The notes beneath the pieces are model-generated. The model searched no databases. It was given only the letters and a program-made list of their open reading frames with translations, and was not told where the DNA came from. This document shows, one piece after another, positions 52,625 through 62,035 of a stretch of 64,000 bases of DNA (positions are counted from its first letter, which is position 1; each line of letters starts with the position of its first letter). This DNA is from Alphaproteobacteria bacterium (GTDB lineage: Bacteria; Pseudomonadota; Alphaproteobacteria; Caulobacterales; Caulobacteraceae): assembly GCA_018820205.1 (NCBI GenBank), contig JAHJOK010000009.1:1-64000 (forward strand), in the 5' to 3' direction. The translations under genes were made by a program, and so were the position numbers.

Positions 52625-53668
52625 TTGTCCGCCAGTGTCACGCGCACCACAATGATGGATGTCAGCCGCAAGGCCGGGGTCTCGCTCAAAACGGTTTCCC
52701 GGGTTCTCAACGACGAGCCGAACGTGCGGGAGGAGGTCCGCCTGCGCGTTCGCGAGGCGGCCGAGGCGTTGAACTACCATCCGAACGTCCTGGCCCAGGC
52801 CCTGGTGCGGCGGCGATCCCACCTGATCGGCCTGGTCTACGAGAACCCCTCGCCCAGCTATGTGGTGGAACTGCAGATGGGCGTGCTGGAGCGTCTGCGC
52901 GGCGAACGCTATCGGCTGGTGGTGATCCCGGTATCCTCGGTCGCGGAACACGAGCAGGAGATCGTGGGACTGCTTCGGTCGGCCGCGCTGGACGGCGTCG
53001 TGCTGGCGCCGCCTGCATCGGACAATCCACGGATCCTGAAGGATCTGACGGCCGCCGGTATCCGCTTCGCCCGGATCGCTCCGACCCGGGATGTCGATCT
53101 GGGGCCGAGCAATCTGATCGACGACGTCTCTGCGGCGCGTGAAGTGGCCCAGCACCTGCTTGACCTTGGCCACCGCGACATCGCCGTCATCCAGGGCGAC
53201 CCGACCCACGCGTCGACCGCGATGAGGATGAAGGGCTACGAACTCGCCTTCGCGGCCGCCGGCGCGCGCCTCTCGCCCGACCGGATCGAGCAGGGCCTGT
53301 TCACCCGCGACAGCGGATATGCGGCGGCGCAGCGGATTTTGAGCCGTTCGCAACGGCCGACCGCCATCCTGGCCCAGAACGACGACATGGCCGTCGGAGC
53401 CCTGATGGCGGCGCGGGAGCGGGCCGTCCGCGTGCCGGACGAGCTGTCGATCGCGGGGTTCGACGACTCCGAAGTCTCACGGATCACCTGGCCGACCATC
53501 ACGACTGTCCGGCAGCCCGTCTTCGAAATGGCGGTATCGGCGGCCGACATGGTCCTGGCTCAGCTGGAGCACGGCGATGTCCGGCCGCGGCAGGACCACC
53601 CGCACACATTGATCCTTCGCGAGTCCACCGGACCAGTCTCACCCGACCGCGCCAAAGAGACCGCCTGA
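52625..53668 (+). CDS. LacI-family transcriptional regulator
   Basis: This 347-residue regulator starts at TTG with GGAAGAGG 7 bases upstream; an ATG at 52652 is the alternative. The HTH and hinge read MMDVSRKAGVSLKTVSRVLN then YHPNVLAQALVRRRSHLIGL. The periplasmic-binding-like effector domain has the usual HRDIAVIQGDPTHAST, ILAQNDDMAVGALMAA and ELSIAGFDDSEVSR strips. It is divergent from the TonB receptor with a matching operator between them, so it most likely represses the receptor cluster until a sugar ligand appears. The ligand is unknown. Confidence 0.92.
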   Translation: MSASVTRTTMMDVSRKAGVSLKTVSRVLNDEPNVREEVRLRVREAAEALNYHPNVLAQALVRRRSHLIGLVYENPSPSYVVELQMGVLERLRGERYRLVVIPVSSVAEHEQEIVGLLRSAALDGVVLAPPASDNPRILKDLTAAGIRFARIAPTRDVDLGPSNLIDDVSAAREVAQHLLDLGHRDIAVIQGDPTHASTAMRMKGYELAFAAAGARLSPDRIEQGLFTRDSGYAAAQRILSRSQRPTAILAQNDDMAVGALMAARERAVRVPDELSIAGFDDSEVSRITWPTITTVRQPVFEMAVSAADMVLAQLEHGDVRPRQDHPHTLILRESTGPVSPDRAKETA

Positions 53669-53691
53669 CCGCGCAGGCGGGAGAGGCCGCG

Positions 53692-55137
53692 TCAGGGATT
53701 CGGGGCCGCAGGAGCCGTCGCAAAGGCGTCGTCGAGAGCGTCGCGCAACGCCGCGAGCCGGGAGCGGCTGACAGGCAACGGCTGGCCTTCCGTCAGGCAG
53801 GCCCGATAGCGGCCGTTGTCCCGTTCCAGCGCCCTCAGATGGGCGAGATTGACCAGGGCCGACCTGTGTATCCGCAGGAAGCCGGGCGCCAGGGCGGCCT
53901 CGAGCCGGTCAAGCCGGGCCGCGTGCAACACCACCCGCCCCCCGATCAGCCGCAGCTCCACATAGTCGTCTGCGCCGACCACGGCCGCGATCTGCGAAAT
54001 CGGCACCAGTTCCACGCCGCGCGCGGAGGCCACCGTCAGTCGATCCGGGCGACTGGCGGCCCGGGTCAGGGCGGCCTCACGGCTGCTGTCGTCGCGACCC
54101 AGGCGGATCACCTCCGACATCAGAAGCGGCAGCACGAGGCAGGCCGCGAGAACGAAATAGGACAGGTCCACGAGCCATTCGGGATAGGCGACGGCGACGG
54201 CCAGGAAGACCAGCAGATAGGCCAAGGTCAAACGCGCGCCGTTCCTTTTGCGGCGAACGCCGACCGCCGTGACGATGGCCGCCATCGCGACGCCGAGGGT
54301 CAGCGCCCAACCGGTCTTCTGGTCGAAACCCGGCGCGAAGATCGAGGCCGAAACGACGACGAGGGCCAGCGCCACGGCCTCGCGGCGGGCGGTGCCCCAG
54401 AACCGTGTCGCGACATAGTTGACGAGAAGAATCGCAAAAGCCGCCGCCAGCAGCCAGATCCCTCCCAGCCGCCAGATGTGCAGCGGGTACGGATAGGCGA
54501 TCAGGGTCCGCAAACTTTCCAGCACGGCCTGCAATGCCGCCGCCCCGGCCAGCCCGGCCAGGGCGAGACTGGATCCCGTCCGTCGGATGGCGTGGATAAC
54601 GCCAAATCCGAACGTCGCGGCCAGAAGGGCGCCGGCGGCGACCAGCATCACCGCGAATATCGCGAAACGGGCGGGATAGGGATAGCGGGCGATGGTCACC
54701 GCGCCCATCGGATAGTCCAGACGCGCGCCCCCGTGGAAGGACGACAGACGCACCACGAGCTCATTCGGGCCCGGCCGCCAGAGACTGTCACGGACAGGAA
54801 TCGCGGCCTGATATCGACCGGGCGTTTCACGCGCGGCGTCCGGTCCCGGCCGTCCGTTCGCGCCGAGGCGTGCTCCGTTCAGCCAGGCTTCGGATGCGGC
54901 CACGCCCACCAGATAGAGGGCGCGCGGCAGATCGTCGGCCGGCGCCCGGACGGTTGAGCGGATCCAGATGTCTCGCCCCTGAGGGTCGATGACCCCATCC
55001 AAAGGCCGGCAATCCGTCAACACCGGGGGACCGTCCGGCCCCACGACGCCCCGACACTCCTGCCAGGAGGGATCCTCGGCATGAGCCGCGCCTGCGAGGC
55101 CGAGCCACAGGGCCGCGATGATCAAAGTCCGCCACAT
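53692..55137 (-). CDS. membrane-bound LytTR-type regulator with a 7TM-like sensor region
   Basis: This 481-residue protein has a signal peptide (LIIAALWLGLAGAAHA), then a ~130-residue periplasmic part resembling a sugar-binding-like 7TMR-DISM extracellular domain (VGVAASEAWLNGARLGANG). About eight hydrophobic helices follow. The C-terminal ~100 residues are a LytTR DNA-binding domain: AAVVGADDYVELRLIGGRVVLHAARLDRLEAAL then FLRIHRSALVNLAHL. LytTR domains bind short direct repeats; membrane forms act as one-component switches. It is divergent from the TAP-like hydrolase gene, its likely target. No kinase partner is adjacent. Confidence 0.86.
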   Translation of the reverse strand: MWRTLIIAALWLGLAGAAHAEDPSWQECRGVVGPDGPPVLTDCRPLDGVIDPQGRDIWIRSTVRAPADDLPRALYLVGVAASEAWLNGARLGANGRPGPDAARETPGRYQAAIPVRDSLWRPGPNELVVRLSSFHGGARLDYPMGAVTIARYPYPARFAIFAVMLVAAGALLAATFGFGVIHAIRRTGSSLALAGLAGAAALQAVLESLRTLIAYPYPLHIWRLGGIWLLAAAFAILLVNYVATRFWGTARREAVALALVVVSASIFAPGFDQKTGWALTLGVAMAAIVTAVGVRRKRNGARLTLAYLLVFLAVAVAYPEWLVDLSYFVLAACLVLPLLMSEVIRLGRDDSSREAALTRAASRPDRLTVASARGVELVPISQIAAVVGADDYVELRLIGGRVVLHAARLDRLEAALAPGFLRIHRSALVNLAHLRALERDNGRYRACLTEGQPLPVSRSRLAALRDALDDAFATAPAAPNP

Positions 55138-55249
55138 GACCCCAGTCTATGACGCCATTGGCCGGAACACCCGTTCATTGACCGATCAGGGCGGCCTGTT
55201 CACCGAACGCCCCGGGACAGGCCGGGCCGACGCGGTCCTTGTTATCGGC

Positions 55250-56683
55250 ATGACCCAGACATCGCTGAACCGCAGAGCCCTCCTCGCCGCCGCCGGCCTG
55301 GCCCTTCCCTCCCTCGCCTTCGCCCAGGAGCAGGCGGGACCGTTCCGGTTCACCGGCTGGCGGGGTGCGCAGGCCGACGCCGAACGCGGCTTCTTCGAAG
55401 TGCCGGAGGATCGCAGCGATCCCGGTTCGCGACGGATCCGGTTGAGCTACGTCCGGTTCCGGTCGACTGCGGCCGAACCGGGCCATCCGATCGTCTATCT
55501 GGCGGGCGGGCCGGGCGGGACGGCGACCGGAACGGCCACCGGTCCGCGGTTCCCGATTTTCATGGCCCTGAGAGGCGTCGCCGACGTGATCGCATTCGAT
55601 CAGCGCGGCACAGGTCTGTCGAACGCCATACCGCCGCGCGCCGCGCCCACGACGCCGCCTCCACCCTTCACGCGTGAAGGGCTGACCGAGCATTTCCGCA
55701 CCGAGTTTCAATCGGCCTGGGCCGACTGGACGGCGGCCGGCGTCGCCATGCGGGGCTATAATACCGCCGAGAGCGCTGACGACATCGATGACCTGCGACG
55801 TCATCTGGGCGTCGACAAGGTCGATCTGTGGGGGATCAGCTATGGTTCCCACCTGGGGCTGTCGGCCCTGAAGCGCCACGGAGACCGGATCGGTCGGGTG
55901 GCTCTGGCCAGTCTGGAGGGCCAGGACCAGACGGTGAAGCGTCCCGACCGGCTCGACCTGTATCTGCAGCGCGTCGACGCCCTGCTGGACGCCGATCCGG
56001 CGGTCAGGGCGGCCGTGCCCGACCTGACCGCGCTGATGCGGCGCGTCCATGACCGGCTGGAGGCGCAGCCGGCCAAGCTGACGACCAGACGCGGCGATGC
56101 TCTGATCGACATCCAGCTCGGCGGCTTCGCGGTCCAGATGCTGGCGGGGGGGCTGATCGCCAATCCGGGCAGTCTGGCCCTGCTGCCCGCGATGTATCTG
56201 GCGCTGGACGCCGGCCAGACGGAGGTGATCGCACCCTATCTGGGGGATATCCGCGACCTGCTCAGCATCGGGGGCATGCCCGAGGCGATGGATCTGGCGT
56301 CAGGGATTTCACCGGACCGGCTGGCGCTGGTGCGACGCGAGGCGCGGACGGCGGTGCTGGGCGACGCGCTCAATTTTCCGATGCCGCACCTGCTGGGCGC
56401 CGTGCCCGGCGTCGATCTCGGCGAGACGTTCCGGGCGCCGATCCAGATCGACAATCGCGCGCTGCTGGTTTCGGGAACCCTCGATGGACGCACACCGCTG
56501 GAGGAACAGGCCGAGGTCGTCGAACAGTTCCGGCGCCATTCCCGGGTCATTGTCGAGAACGCCGGCCACAACGTGTTCGAATCCCACCCCGAGGTTCAAG
56601 ACTTGCTGGTTCGTTTCTTCCGGGGCGAGGACGTTGTCGATACCCGGCTCAGCCTGCCGCCGCCGACATTCCGGCTCGCTTGA
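55250..56683 (+). CDS. alpha/beta hydrolase with TAP-like C-terminal domain, exported
   Basis: The ATG at 55250 gives 477 residues; the frame is open from 55118 but that part overlaps the divergent gene's start. The N-terminus NRRALLAAAGLALPSLAFA looks like a twin-arginine signal. The oxyanion region is YLAGGPGGTATG, DQRGTGLSN follows, and the nucleophile is Ser197 in GISYGS. The C-terminal part carries the TAP-like Asp (VSGTLDGRTPL) and His (ENAGHNVFE). Such enzymes are proline-type aminopeptidases or esterases acting in the periplasm. It is divergent from the LytTR regulator, with ~110 bases for promoters. Substrate not evident. Confidence 0.87.
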   Translation: MTQTSLNRRALLAAAGLALPSLAFAQEQAGPFRFTGWRGAQADAERGFFEVPEDRSDPGSRRIRLSYVRFRSTAAEPGHPIVYLAGGPGGTATGTATGPRFPIFMALRGVADVIAFDQRGTGLSNAIPPRAAPTTPPPPFTREGLTEHFRTEFQSAWADWTAAGVAMRGYNTAESADDIDDLRRHLGVDKVDLWGISYGSHLGLSALKRHGDRIGRVALASLEGQDQTVKRPDRLDLYLQRVDALLDADPAVRAAVPDLTALMRRVHDRLEAQPAKLTTRRGDALIDIQLGGFAVQMLAGGLIANPGSLALLPAMYLALDAGQTEVIAPYLGDIRDLLSIGGMPEAMDLASGISPDRLALVRREARTAVLGDALNFPMPHLLGAVPGVDLGETFRAPIQIDNRALLVSGTLDGRTPLEEQAEVVEQFRRHSRVIVENAGHNVFESHPEVQDLLVRFFRGEDVVDTRLSLPPPTFRLA

Positions 56684-56727
56684 GAAAGGGGGCTGAACCT
56701 CCCCCCTCCCCTGCGAACCTGCCGTCC

Positions 56728-57480
56728 TCAGACGTCCGGAAGCGCTGCGCCGGACCGCTCGGTGCAGACGGCCAGGAAGCCGGCCGCCATGAAAGACGCC
56801 ATCCGCTTCTTGACCGCTTCGAAGTCGTCGGAGTCGCAGAGTCCCCCCGACAGCCGGTTGATCCGGCCGGTGCGCGCCAGGGTCAGCATCAGGGCCCCGG
56901 TGACGAAATGGTAGCCCCAGAAGATGTCTTCCTCGGCGCAGTCCGGCAGGGCCCGTTTCAGCAGATCGATCAGTCGCAGAACCACCGGGTCGAAGTGAAA
57001 ATCCATCAGTTCGGCGCCATAGGGCGTGTTCGAGACCTGGGCCCCGAGGACGCCATAGTTCTTCCAGTTCTCGCCGCCCTTGCCGTAGAGATCCAGGTCG
57101 GTGTCCAGAAACGCCCTGAGCGAGCCTTCGACCGTGGGCTTGCCCCGGGTCGCGATATCGTACTCTTCCAGCGCCTTCATCCGCAGGGCGATGGTCACCT
57201 CGGCCCGACGGGCGATGACGTCGTCGAAGAGCTTCTTCTTGTCGGTGAAATAGTAGTTCAGCAGCGTGTGGTGGACACCGACCTGTTTGGCGACGTCCTT
57301 CAGTGTGACGCCGTACAGGCCGTGGATGGAAAACAGATGCTCGGACGCGTCGAGGATCTGCTCCATCATGTCGGCGCGTTGTTCGACCTTGGTCCGGCCG
57401 CGACGCGGCTTGGTCGGCTTTGTGGCATCAGCCTTCATTCGAGAGACCGGACCCTGTGTAATATTTTCAGCCGTCGCCAT
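56728..57480 (-). CDS. TetR-family transcriptional regulator
   Basis: The ATG at 57480 gives 250 residues. The HTH is typical: MMEQILDASEHLFSIHGLYGV, TLKDVAKQVGVHHTLLNYYFTDKKKLFDDVI. The C-terminal ligand domain is helical with a conserved-looking WGYHFVTGALMLTLARTGRI strip. The gene overlaps the upstream acyl-CoA synthetase by 14 bases and is the last gene of a five-gene operon running from the TonB receptor. It probably represses that operon and responds to a hydrophobic acid or its CoA ester; no operator could be identified because the operon promoter is outside the window. Confidence 0.9.
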   Translation of the reverse strand: MATAENITQGPVSRMKADATKPTKPRRGRTKVEQRADMMEQILDASEHLFSIHGLYGVTLKDVAKQVGVHHTLLNYYFTDKKKLFDDVIARRAEVTIALRMKALEEYDIATRGKPTVEGSLRAFLDTDLDLYGKGGENWKNYGVLGAQVSNTPYGAELMDFHFDPVVLRLIDLLKRALPDCAEEDIFWGYHFVTGALMLTLARTGRINRLSGGLCDSDDFEAVKKRMASFMAAGFLAVCTERSGAALPDV

Positions 57481-59056
57481 ACTCAACTCTCAGTCTCGTC
57501 TTGTCGATCTTGCCAGTCGGCGCGAGGGGCATCCGGTCCACGCGCACAATGGCGTCCGGTATCCACCACGAGGCGACCCTTCCGCGCAATGACGAGACGA
57601 TCTCCTCGTCGGTAATGTCGGCGGCGTCGCGGGTCTGGACAACCAGTACAGGCCGCTCGCCCCATTTCGGATCGACCCGTCCGATCACAGCCGCCAGAGA
57701 GACGGCCGACTGCTCGTTGACCACGGCCTCGATCTCGGCCGGGTTGATCCATTCCCCGCCCGACTTGATCAGGTCCTTGGCCCGTCCCGTGATGACGAGA
57801 TTTCCATCCGGCTCGATCCGGGCCAGATCGCCGGTCTGAAACCAGCCGTCATCGTCGGTGGCGCTGTCGGAGTGTCCGAAATAGCGCTCGACGACGGCGG
57901 GGCCCCGCACGCGCAGATGGCCTTCCGCCCCTCGCTGCTCCGGCAGGGCCCGGCCATCCGCATCGGTCAGCAGCAGATCGACGCCGAAGGCCGGCTGGCC
58001 AGACGCCTGGGCCGAGCGAGCCGGGTCGCCGGGCGGCGCGCAGGTTCCCAGCGGCGACAGTTCGGTCATGCCCCAGCTGGTCTGGATGGCCACGCCCAGC
58101 CGGTTCTCGATCCGCGCCATCAGGGCGGGCGCGAGGGGCGCGCCGCCAACGAGCACGCGGCTCAGGGACGGCGTGTCTCCTCCGACCGTTTCCAGGTGCT
58201 CGACCAGGCCGAGCCACACCGTGGCGATGCCGACCGCGACGGTCACCCTCTCCGCGTTGATCAGGCGCGCCAGGCTGGCGCCGTCGAGGTCGCGGCCGGG
58301 CAGGATCAGCCGCGCGCCCGCCGCCGGGGTGGCGAACGGCAGGCCCCAGGCGTTGGCGTGGAACATGGGCACCGCCGCGAGCACGCTGTCCGACGCCTTG
58401 ATGGCCATGACGTCGGCCTGAAGCTGGCGCAGCGTGTGCAGAAAGCTGGACCGATGGGTGTAAGTCACCCCCTTGGGCGCGCCGGTAGTGCCCGAAGTGA
58501 AGCACAGACCCGACGGAGCGGTCTCCTCGAACTCACCCCAGGCCACATCTTCGCGCGCGCCGGCCAGCATCGGCTCGAGCGGCTCCGGGACGAGGCCGGG
58601 GCCCGGCGCGACCGTCGTGTCGTCGCCGCCGATGGTCAGGATGTGCTGGAGCGACGGCATGCGCGCCGCGATCCGGCGAGCCAGGGGCGCCAGGTCGGCG
58701 CTGGCGATCAGGATCCGCGCCCCGGACTGGCCGATCATGTCCGCCAGTTGAGCCTCGGTCAGGCGCGGGTTCAACGTATGGCAGACCGCGCCCATACCCA
58801 TGACGCCGTACCAGGCCTCGACATGCTCCTGGCTGTTCCAGGCCAGGGTGGCGACCCGGTGGCCTGCACGCACTCCAAGGTTCTGAAGCACGCCCGAGAC
58901 ACGGACGGCGCGCGCCTTCAATCCGGCGTAGCCGATCCGCTGAACCTCGCCGTTCCCCAGCGCCGTGACGACCTCGGTGTCGGGGCGCCATTTGGCGGCG
59001 TGAACCAGGAACCTGTCGATGGTCAGGCCATAGGCCTGCATCTCGCCGTCGATCAT
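57467..59056 (-). CDS. long-chain-type acyl-CoA synthetase (AMP-binding)
   Basis: The ATG at 59056 gives 529 residues and overlaps the carboxylesterase stop. Motifs: LCFTSGTTGAPKGVTYTH, TSWGMTELSPLGTCAPPG, GWFQTGDLARIEPDGNLVITGRAKDLIKSGGEW and the C-terminal LAPTGKIDKTRL lysine. The WNSQEHVEAWYGVMGMGAVCHTLNPRL block places it with the fatty-acid/fatty-acyl synthetases. It would activate the acid released by the esterase next door. It is part of the TonB - MFS - esterase - synthetase - TetR operon. Confidence 0.92.
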   Translation of the reverse strand: MIDGEMQAYGLTIDRFLVHAAKWRPDTEVVTALGNGEVQRIGYAGLKARAVRVSGVLQNLGVRAGHRVATLAWNSQEHVEAWYGVMGMGAVCHTLNPRLTEAQLADMIGQSGARILIASADLAPLARRIAARMPSLQHILTIGGDDTTVAPGPGLVPEPLEPMLAGAREDVAWGEFEETAPSGLCFTSGTTGAPKGVTYTHRSSFLHTLRQLQADVMAIKASDSVLAAVPMFHANAWGLPFATPAAGARLILPGRDLDGASLARLINAERVTVAVGIATVWLGLVEHLETVGGDTPSLSRVLVGGAPLAPALMARIENRLGVAIQTSWGMTELSPLGTCAPPGDPARSAQASGQPAFGVDLLLTDADGRALPEQRGAEGHLRVRGPAVVERYFGHSDSATDDDGWFQTGDLARIEPDGNLVITGRAKDLIKSGGEWINPAEIEAVVNEQSAVSLAAVIGRVDPKWGERPVLVVQTRDAADITDEEIVSSLRGRVASWWIPDAIVRVDRMPLAPTGKIDKTRLRVEYGDG

Positions 59057-60708
59057 GGGCACGCCGGGGCCTCGGCAGGCAGCGGCGGCGACAGGACGCC
59101 GAAATTCCAGTTCCACGGAATTCCGCCGGCGACCCTGCGTCGGCAGACCACCGCCTCATGGGTCTCGAACATGCCGGGCATCAGTCCCTGGCGCACGACA
59201 GGTCCCTCCTCGAAGGCCATATAGGACCGATCCTCCCCATAGGCGGGCCAGTCCGGCTGACCCTGAGCGACCGGCGACCCGGTGCGGGCGAAGCTGCCCC
59301 AGTAGGCCATCATCGCGTCGGACAGTCCGCGTTCGAGGGGCGTATCGGGGATGGCCGGCCAGCGGGGGGGCGTCCGGTCCGTCGCTCCGAAGACATACGG
59401 GATTTCGGAGGCATGGAAGGCGTGGAGGTTCGCCTCGTCGGTCGCCGGGTAGCCGTGATCGAAGAAATACAGGAAGCCGGACTGCCCCGTCCGCGCCTGG
59501 CGTCGCACCAGACGCTCTGACGTCCAGCCGTAGAGGCCGTCGCGCGGCGTGGCCAGGAGGCTCTCGGTCAAGTCCGCTGACGGGTAGAGGCGCAGGAATT
59601 CGTCGGCGAGCGCGCCATAGCCTCGTCGGATCGCCTGCTCGTAGGCTGCGTGGTCCGTGGGCGGTTCGGGCGGCAACAGGAACCGCAGGGAGCGGATTTC
59701 GCCCGCGTTGAACCCGGTCAGCAGCGGAACCGGCGCCTGATCGCCGCGATCGAAAACCTCCACCAGTTGCTCGGGCAGGATGTCGCCATCGACCGTGCCC
59801 CACGGCGAATAGCCCTTGGCCAGCGCCGTCACGGTCAGCTCCTGAGCCTCCATCGCGCGAAGGCCGGCCAGGTTCTGGCGACCCAGTTCCCCCTGCAACC
59901 ACAGGCCCACCATCTCGGCCGGCGGATCGCCATGGCGGTTGGAACGCAGTTCCGGCGTCGAGATCATATAGGCGCTCTCGGCGATCGCCCGATCGAACAG
60001 ACCCCGCGCCTTGGGCGAGGCCATCAGATACATCACGCTGAGCGCCCCGGCGGACTCGCCGGCGATGGTGACGTTTTCCGCGTCGCCGCCGAAGGCCCCG
60101 ATATTGGCCTTGATCCATTCCAGCGCGGCGACCTGGTCCATCAGACCGTAGTTCCCGGAGATGTTCCGGCGCGATTCGGCGCTCAGTTCCGGATGGGCCA
60201 GATAGCCGAGCACGCCCAGCCGGTAGTTGATCGTGACCACGACCATGCCCTGCGACGCCGCCATGCGCGCGCCGTCGTACATCGGCTCGCTGCCCGCGCC
60301 GGAATTGAGCGCGCCGCCGTGGATCCAGACGAAGACCGGCGCGTCATGAGCGTCATGAGGGGTCCAGACGTTGAGGAACAGACAGTCCTCGCTCATCGTC
60401 GGCGCCTCGCCCGCATAGATGCTTTCGCCGCGCGCGATCGGCTGGTGGCAGGCGGCGCCGAAGCGGGTTGCGTCCCGCGTCCGGTCCCAGTGCGCCATCT
60501 CGGCGGGCGGCCGCCAGCGGCGCCATCCCACCGGCGGCTGGGCGTAGGGGATGCCCCGGAAGACATCGACGCCGTCGGCCGCCTCGCCCCGCAGCGATCC
60601 GGCCGGCGCGTCGACGACGGGCTGGGCCAGAGCCGGTCCGGCCAGGGCGCAGCCGAACGCGAACGCAGCGGCCGCGGCGGCCGCGGCGCGAAGAACCATC
60701 GTGATCAC
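59053..60708 (-). CDS. type-B carboxylesterase, exported
   Basis: This protein has 551 residues from a GTG at 60708 overlapping the MFS stop (an ATG at 60699 is also possible). The signal peptide AAAAAAAAFAFGCALAGPALA ends before QPVVD. Type-B landmarks are FRGIPYAQPPVG, EDCLFLNVWTP, the oxyanion strip WIHGGALNSG and the nucleophile Ser218 in IAGESAGALS. The catalytic His is in FHASEIPYVFG. These periplasmic or secreted esterases cut bulky carboxyl esters. In the operon it probably splits an imported ester, with the acid going to the acyl-CoA synthetase. The size and lid residues do not reveal the substrate. Confidence 0.92.
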   Translation of the reverse strand: MITMVLRAAAAAAAAFAFGCALAGPALAQPVVDAPAGSLRGEAADGVDVFRGIPYAQPPVGWRRWRPPAEMAHWDRTRDATRFGAACHQPIARGESIYAGEAPTMSEDCLFLNVWTPHDAHDAPVFVWIHGGALNSGAGSEPMYDGARMAASQGMVVVTINYRLGVLGYLAHPELSAESRRNISGNYGLMDQVAALEWIKANIGAFGGDAENVTIAGESAGALSVMYLMASPKARGLFDRAIAESAYMISTPELRSNRHGDPPAEMVGLWLQGELGRQNLAGLRAMEAQELTVTALAKGYSPWGTVDGDILPEQLVEVFDRGDQAPVPLLTGFNAGEIRSLRFLLPPEPPTDHAAYEQAIRRGYGALADEFLRLYPSADLTESLLATPRDGLYGWTSERLVRRQARTGQSGFLYFFDHGYPATDEANLHAFHASEIPYVFGATDRTPPRWPAIPDTPLERGLSDAMMAYWGSFARTGSPVAQGQPDWPAYGEDRSYMAFEEGPVVRQGLMPGMFETHEAVVCRRRVAGGIPWNWNFGVLSPPLPAEAPACP

Positions 60709-62033
60709 GACACGGCCTCCCTGGACGTATGCCGCCGGATCTTGCGGGCCAGACCCAGGAACATCAGGATCGCCAGGCCGTAGAATGGGAGCAGGGTGTA
60801 GAAGGCCATCTGCAACGAGTTGTCCGGATGGCTGGCGCGGAAGAAGTCGCTGGCGGCGCCCAGGTAGGTCGGGCCCAGGCCCAGGCCGATGAGGTTCATC
60901 ACCAGCAGCAGCAGGGCGCCCGAGAGAACGCGCTGGTCGGGCCGGACTTCTTCCTGAACCAGGGTCACCGCCGGAGACAGGTAGAAATAGTTCAACCCCA
61001 TCGGCAGGGCCAGAAAGACGAGCGCCAGCTGCCAGCTCGGCGCCCAGATGAAGCCCGCGAAGAACGGCATGGCGATCGCCAGACCGATGGCGGGCAGATA
61101 GGCGTAGGCCGTCTTGAAGCGCTTTCCGAAACGGTCGATCAGCCGCCCGGAGACGAACATGCCGAGGCTGACGAACACCCCCACCAGGAGGGCGTACCAG
61201 ACCGCGACTTCCGGCAGGGTCATGCCTTTCTCACGCATCAGGAACAGGGTGGCGAAATTCAACAGGGCGTAGGTGACGAACTGGGTCGCCCCGCAGGCCA
61301 GGGCCATGCCGCGAAGCACGGGGTTGGAGAAATACATGCGGCAGGTGGACCAGAACCCGGCCTTGGGGATCGGCGCGGCGTCGGCCGGGGGCTGGGTCTC
61401 CAGCGGCGCGTCCAGGCCGCCCTTTTTAGGCTCCCGCACGAACAGCCAGACGACCAGGGCGGTGACGACGCCGACGGCGCCGACCCACAGAAAGGCGTCC
61501 CGCCAGGAATAGGAGGCGGCGATCGACGCCCCGAAGGCGACGCCCATGGCCTGTCCGATCGGCGGGCCGAGATTGAACAGGCTCAGCGCCGTCCCGCGCA
61601 TGCCCGAAGGGAAATAATCCGAGATGATGGCGTAGGAAGGCGGCACGCCCCCGGCCTCCCCCACGCCCACGGCCATGCGCGAGGCGGCCAGCTGCGAATA
61701 GCTGTTGGACAGGCCGCATGCTGCGGTGGCGGCGCTCCAAAGAGCGCAGGCCAGGGCCAGCACCCTGACCCGATTGGTGCGATCGGCCAGCCATCCCACC
61801 GGGATGGCCAGGACGCAGTAGAACAGCGCGAAATACAGACCGCTGATCAGCCCCAGCTGGCCGTCGGTGACCCCCAGCTCGTCCTGGATCGGCTTGGCCA
61901 GGATAGACAGCAGCTGTCGATCCAGGAAGTTGAGGACATAGACGAAGCAGAGAATCGCCAGCACGAACCAGGCCCGCGCCCCGGGGCGCGCATCAGGCGC
62001 GCCCGGGACGAAGGTTCGGGAGGATGCCGCCAT
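60705..62033 (-). CDS. MFS transporter, spinster-type
   Basis: This 442-residue permease has 12 membrane helices. The first half carries FVYVLNFLDRQLLSILAKPIQDELG and GWLADRTNRVRVLALACALWS, the family's loop 2-3 signature, and ASRMAVGVGEAGGVPPSYAIISDYFP, the spinster-type helix-4 region. It starts two bases after the TonB receptor stop and overlaps the esterase start. The expected role is moving the ester or its hydrolysis product across the inner membrane; the group transports acids, lipids and aromatics. Confidence 0.9.
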   Translation of the reverse strand: MAASSRTFVPGAPDARPGARAWFVLAILCFVYVLNFLDRQLLSILAKPIQDELGVTDGQLGLISGLYFALFYCVLAIPVGWLADRTNRVRVLALACALWSAATAACGLSNSYSQLAASRMAVGVGEAGGVPPSYAIISDYFPSGMRGTALSLFNLGPPIGQAMGVAFGASIAASYSWRDAFLWVGAVGVVTALVVWLFVREPKKGGLDAPLETQPPADAAPIPKAGFWSTCRMYFSNPVLRGMALACGATQFVTYALLNFATLFLMREKGMTLPEVAVWYALLVGVFVSLGMFVSGRLIDRFGKRFKTAYAYLPAIGLAIAMPFFAGFIWAPSWQLALVFLALPMGLNYFYLSPAVTLVQEEVRPDQRVLSGALLLLVMNLIGLGLGPTYLGAASDFFRASHPDNSLQMAFYTLLPFYGLAILMFLGLARKIRRHTSREAVS

Positions 62034-62035
62034 CC

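Noticed and set aside
56684..56727. Bidirectional terminator between the TAP-like hydrolase and TetR genes
   Set aside because: A short GGGGG/CCCCC pairing exists but there is no T-run on either strand and the stem is weak.
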